This document shows, piece by piece, positions 34,113-36,651 of a stretch of DNA of 36,651 nt (the stretch's first letter is position 1; the number at the start of each line of letters is the position of its first letter). The DNA lies in NCBI GenBank assembly GCA_937894805.1, contig CALAYR010000100.1, forward strand, positions 1-36,651, read 5' to 3'. The stretch is from an uncultured Acidimicrobiaceae bacterium. GTDB taxonomy: Bacteria; Actinomycetota; Acidimicrobiia; Acidimicrobiales; RAAP-2. The notes under the pieces are model-generated. The model did no database searches, had not been told where the DNA came from, and worked only from the letters and a program-made list of their open reading frames with translations. The position numbers and the translations under genes were made by a program.

Positions 34113-34711
34113 GAAAAGGTAGGCCCACTCGTTCGCGTCCGCTTCAGTTCATAGAAGCCGGGGATGCTCATAACGGCAATCACGCCGTCGAGCAGGGTGC
34201 CAGCGGCCTCGCCCTTGGGGGCCGGTGTGATGACGGGCCCGAAGATTGCCTCACCATTGATATGGATGACCGGAGTGCCAACGTCCATGCCGACGGGGTC
34301 CATACCTTGGTGATGACTGGCGCGCAAGGCGGTGTCGAGAAACTCGTCTGTTGTGGCATTGATGAGGTCGGCCGGCAGGCCAGCCTCAGCGAGAGCCTCA
34401 GGCAAGATGACCGAGAGATCTTTGATTCCTTCGACGTGATACCGGCGGCCGATGGCCGAATACAGCGGCTCAACCACTTCATTGCCGTGGGCCTGTTCGG
34501 CGGCGATGAGGAGACGCACGGGCTTCCAGGCCTGTGCCATGAGCTCCTTGTAGTGCTCGGGCACTTCGTTCTTCTCGTTGAGGACGGCGAGGCTCATGAC
34601 GTGGAACCGCACGTCTGCATCTCGAACCTGCTTGGCCTCGAGTAGCCAACGGCTGGTAATCCAGGCCCAGGGGCATGCGGGGTCGACCCAGAGGTCAATT
34701 TGAGTGGTCAT
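34109..34711 (-). CDS. DsbA-fold mycothiol-dependent nitroreductase-like protein
   Basis: 200 residues with a thioredoxin-like fold interrupted by a helical domain, as in Rv2466c. The active-site Cys is C13 in DPACPWAW. The second cysteine of a CxxC motif is replaced by Ala, so this is a monothiol. The cis-Pro loop is in VGTPVIHING near the C-terminus. This family belongs to actinobacteria and uses mycothiol. Overlaps by 4 bases at both ends (M20 peptidase upstream, dienelactone hydrolase downstream). Confidence 0.88.
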   Translation of the reverse strand: MTTQIDLWVDPACPWAWITSRWLLEAKQVRDADVRFHVMSLAVLNEKNEVPEHYKELMAQAWKPVRLLIAAEQAHGNEVVEPLYSAIGRRYHVEGIKDLSVILPEALAEAGLPADLINATTDEFLDTALRASHHQGMDPVGMDVGTPVIHINGEAIFGPVITPAPKGEAAGTLLDGVIAVMSIPGFYELKRTRTSGPTFS

Positions 34712-36114
34712 GGCTTCTTCTCTCCTTGTGCGGCGTGTGCCGAAAGAACGTGCGAAATAGCGTTGGTGACCGCAACGGCGCAGTCGAGGTCCAACATCTC
34801 GTCGATGCCGTGGGCGTTGGAGTCGGGTCCTAATACACCGGTGGCGACGAACTGAACTGACGGGAAGCGTTGGCCAAGTGCCGCCAAGAAGGGAATTGAT
34901 CCACCCTCGCCGGCGTAGGCGACTTCATTGCCAAAGGCCAACGTTGACCCTTCCTCGAGAGCGGTGCGGAGCCACGGGGCTAACTCGGGTGTGACCCAGC
35001 CTGATGCCGCCACTGCAGTCACGCTCACGCGAGCATTGCTGGGCACGTTGCTGGTGAGGGTCCGTACTACGGCCTGCTCAGCCGCGACGGGGTCGCAGGA
35101 AGGTGGAAGACGCAGCGAGAGCGTGAGAGTCGTTGATGGGCGGAGCACATTGCCGGCAATTGAGGAATCGGGTAGCCCTTGGGCTCCCACAATTGAGAGG
35201 GTCGGGTACCAGCTTCGACGCAAGATGCGTTCGGCGGCATCGGCCCCCATGAGCTCAAGGCCGGGCACGACTGGTTGCTCCTGACCCGCGACGTCGCCAA
35301 AGGCTTCGGCTACGTGCGAGGCGGCAGTCACGTGTGACATGGGAATCTGCGGCTGCAGCTCGCTAATCAGGATCTCACCCGTAGCAGAGTCTTCAATGCG
35401 GTCGAGTAGTTGACGCATAATGCGCATAGAACTCGGCACGACACCACTAGCACTGCCGGAGTGTTGGCCCCGTTCCAGTACGTCAACGGTGACGTCAACG
35501 TTGAGAACACCTCGAAGCGAAGTAGTCACCCAAAGTCGGTCGTAGGAGTGGGCGCCGGAGTCCAGGCAGATCATTAGCTCCACATTGCCGAGCTCGGCAC
35601 CGAGAACGTCGAGGTGAGGCTCGAGATCAGGTGAACCGGACTCCTCGGAGGCTTCAATCAGAACGACGCACCGGGAGTGCGGAACCCCGGTGCGTTCAAG
35701 CTCTTCGATGGCGAGGAGAGCCGAGAACATGGCGTATCCGTCGTCAGCAACCCCGCGGGCAAAGATTCGGTTGCCCCGTCGGACCGGTTGGTAGGGGTCA
35801 AGCCCCTCCGACCAAGCACCGAGGGGCGGTTGCTTGTCGAGGTGACCGTAGAGCAACACGGTGCCGGTGGTCGGCGCGGTGGCATCGATGGTTATGACGA
35901 GCACTGGCGTGCGACCTGGCAACTCGCGAACCGTCACGGTGTGATTTTTGAAAGTGCGAGCTTGCGCCCACTCCGCGTAGTGAGTCATGGCGGCGTTGAG
36001 GTAGCCATGCTCCTCCCAGTCGGCGTCAAAAGCCGGCGAAAGACAGGGAATTGTGGCGTAGCGAGAAAGGGCGGGCAGAACGTCAGTTTCAAACTGCTGC
36101 AGAGAGATGCTCAC
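34708..36114 (-). CDS. M20 family dipeptidase (CNDP/carnosinase-like)
   Basis: 468-residue metallopeptidase. Metal-binding motifs: GHLDKQPPLGAW, GVADDGYAM (bridging Asp), EASEESGSP (catalytic Glu pair), ICLDSGAHSYDR and the final His in NAHGIDEML; GEGGSIP binds the substrate carboxylate. A dimerisation insert lies at about 200-330. The GTG start has TAGCGT 6 bases upstream. Likely acts on small peptides; the exact substrate is unknown. Heads a run of overlapping genes. Confidence 0.93.
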   Translation of the reverse strand: MSISLQQFETDVLPALSRYATIPCLSPAFDADWEEHGYLNAAMTHYAEWAQARTFKNHTVTVRELPGRTPVLVITIDATAPTTGTVLLYGHLDKQPPLGAWSEGLDPYQPVRRGNRIFARGVADDGYAMFSALLAIEELERTGVPHSRCVVLIEASEESGSPDLEPHLDVLGAELGNVELMICLDSGAHSYDRLWVTTSLRGVLNVDVTVDVLERGQHSGSASGVVPSSMRIMRQLLDRIEDSATGEILISELQPQIPMSHVTAASHVAEAFGDVAGQEQPVVPGLELMGADAAERILRRSWYPTLSIVGAQGLPDSSIAGNVLRPSTTLTLSLRLPPSCDPVAAEQAVVRTLTSNVPSNARVSVTAVAASGWVTPELAPWLRTALEEGSTLAFGNEVAYAGEGGSIPFLAALGQRFPSVQFVATGVLGPDSNAHGIDEMLDLDCAVAVTNAISHVLSAHAAQGEKKP

Positions 36115-36120
36115 ATCACC

Positions 36121-36126
36121 ACGCTA
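36121..36126 (-). promoter_or_regulatory. Candidate -10 element for leaderless M20 peptidase
   Basis: TAGCGT on the minus strand, 6 bases before GTG 36114. Confidence 0.4.
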
Positions 36127-36153
36127 CCGGTCGCCTCTTCGCGGACGCTTGGA

Positions 36154-36651
36154 TTACTGGTCGGCAGCCTGCCAGCAGTACCAGGCGACGCTTGATCGGT
36201 AAGGCGCGAGGTGGTCAGCGGCGGTTGTCATGGCTTTTGTTGTAATCATTTCGTCCATGCCGTGGAGCAAAGACCAACCTTTGCGCACTCCGTAGTCCAG
36301 GGTGGGCCAGACGTCGTAACGGCCCAAGTCATGCATGAGGTACATCTGTGCCGTCCAGGGTCCAATGCCTCGTACTTGAATCAATTCCTCCACGACCCCT
36401 TCGTCACTCATACGTCCGTGCCGAGCGAAGTGGAGCAATCCTTCGAGCGTCTTGCTGGAGAGGTCGCGTATGGAGTCGCGTTTGGCGCGGGACAGTCCAA
36501 AGGCCGCGCACTCTTCGTCGCTGAGAGCGAGCAGGCGCTCCGGATCAACCTGACCATCAAGCCCGGCCACCAAGCGACCGTGAATTGCCGCCGCAGCCTT
36601 CCCGGCGAGCTGCTGGTACACAATGGCGCTCACCAGCGTGGGGTAACGATT
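36154..36651 (-). CDS. DNA-3-methyladenine glycosylase-like protein (start outside window)
   Basis: HhH-GPD superfamily base-excision enzyme related to AlkA. The frame is open to the window end, so the N-terminus is missing; 165 residues are visible. It has VSAIVYQQLAGKAA near the visible start, the helix-hairpin-helix VRGIGPWTAQMYLM, and the catalytic Asp in WPTLDYGVRKG. It ends 39 bases before the M20 gene start. An internal GTG at 36633 is not the start, because conserved sequence continues upstream of it. Confidence 0.9.
   Translation of the reverse strand, partial: NRYPTLVSAIVYQQLAGKAAAAIHGRLVAGLDGQVDPERLLALSDEECAAFGLSRAKRDSIRDLSSKTLEGLLHFARHGRMSDEGVVEELIQVRGIGPWTAQMYLMHDLGRYDVWPTLDYGVRKGWSLLHGMDEMITTKAMTTAADHLAPYRSSVAWYCWQAADQ

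Overview
The window looks like chromosomal DNA from a moderately GC-rich actinobacterium, probably in the Acidimicrobiia or freshwater-actinobacterial range. That placement is inference. It rests on the gene order (ftsK, miaB-miaA-dapF-hflX, lexA-LysM-nrdR), which matches the mycobacterial arrangement as I know it, and on the presence of a mycothiol-type nitroreductase, a class E sortase and a heliorhodopsin. No phage, IS element, rRNA or CRISPR array was seen. Genes are packed tightly, with many 4-base start/stop overlaps, and no gene-free stretch exceeds about 300 bases.

Layout. (1) 1-9483, plus strand: the 3' part of ftsK, homoserine kinase with an overlapping RhtA-like exporter, then miaB-miaA-dapF-hflX-dapC. 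(2) 9480-10067, minus: a Doc toxin and ribbon-helix-helix antitoxin module inside the diaminopimelate genes. (3) 10221-12091, plus: dapD-dapE. (4) 12088-18412: a small membrane protein and lexA (minus), then on the plus strand a MoxR-type ATPase with a VWA/HExxH protein, a LexA-controlled LysM membrane protein, nrdR, a PIG-L deacetylase and DNA polymerase IV. (5) 18376-25008, minus: glnD, heliorhodopsin, an SDR/DUF2867 protein, a class E sortase and a DUF2332 protein. (6) 25069-27805: a 51-residue membrane protein, tRNA-Cys, an L,D-transpeptidase, a DEDDh exonuclease, tRNA-Val and a DUF429 protein. (7) 27924-32808: a zinc-ribbon/DUF4389 membrane protein, a secreted protein of unknown function, an acyl-CoA dehydrogenase with a strong terminator, and an SF2 helicase. 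(8) 32839-36651, minus: a 3-methyladenine-type DNA glycosylase (cut by the window end), an M20 peptidase, a nitroreductase, a dienelactone hydrolase and a DUF4287/DUF1801 protein.

How the parts work together. dapF, dapC, dapD and dapE supply most of the succinylase branch of diaminopimelate/lysine synthesis for the wall. miaA and miaB act successively on tRNA A37. The lexA region is an SOS locus: one LexA box sits at lexA and two bracket the -10 element of the LysM gene, a likely SOS division inhibitor. Transcription from there may continue into nrdR and the lesion-bypass polymerase gene.

Most notable: a heliorhodopsin directly downstream of glnD, which suggests a light-nitrogen connection; a MoxR ATPase paired with an HELVH-VWA protein inside the SOS locus; and a recurring TANNNT-like element 6-7 bases before the start codon of about a dozen genes, implying widespread leaderless transcription.
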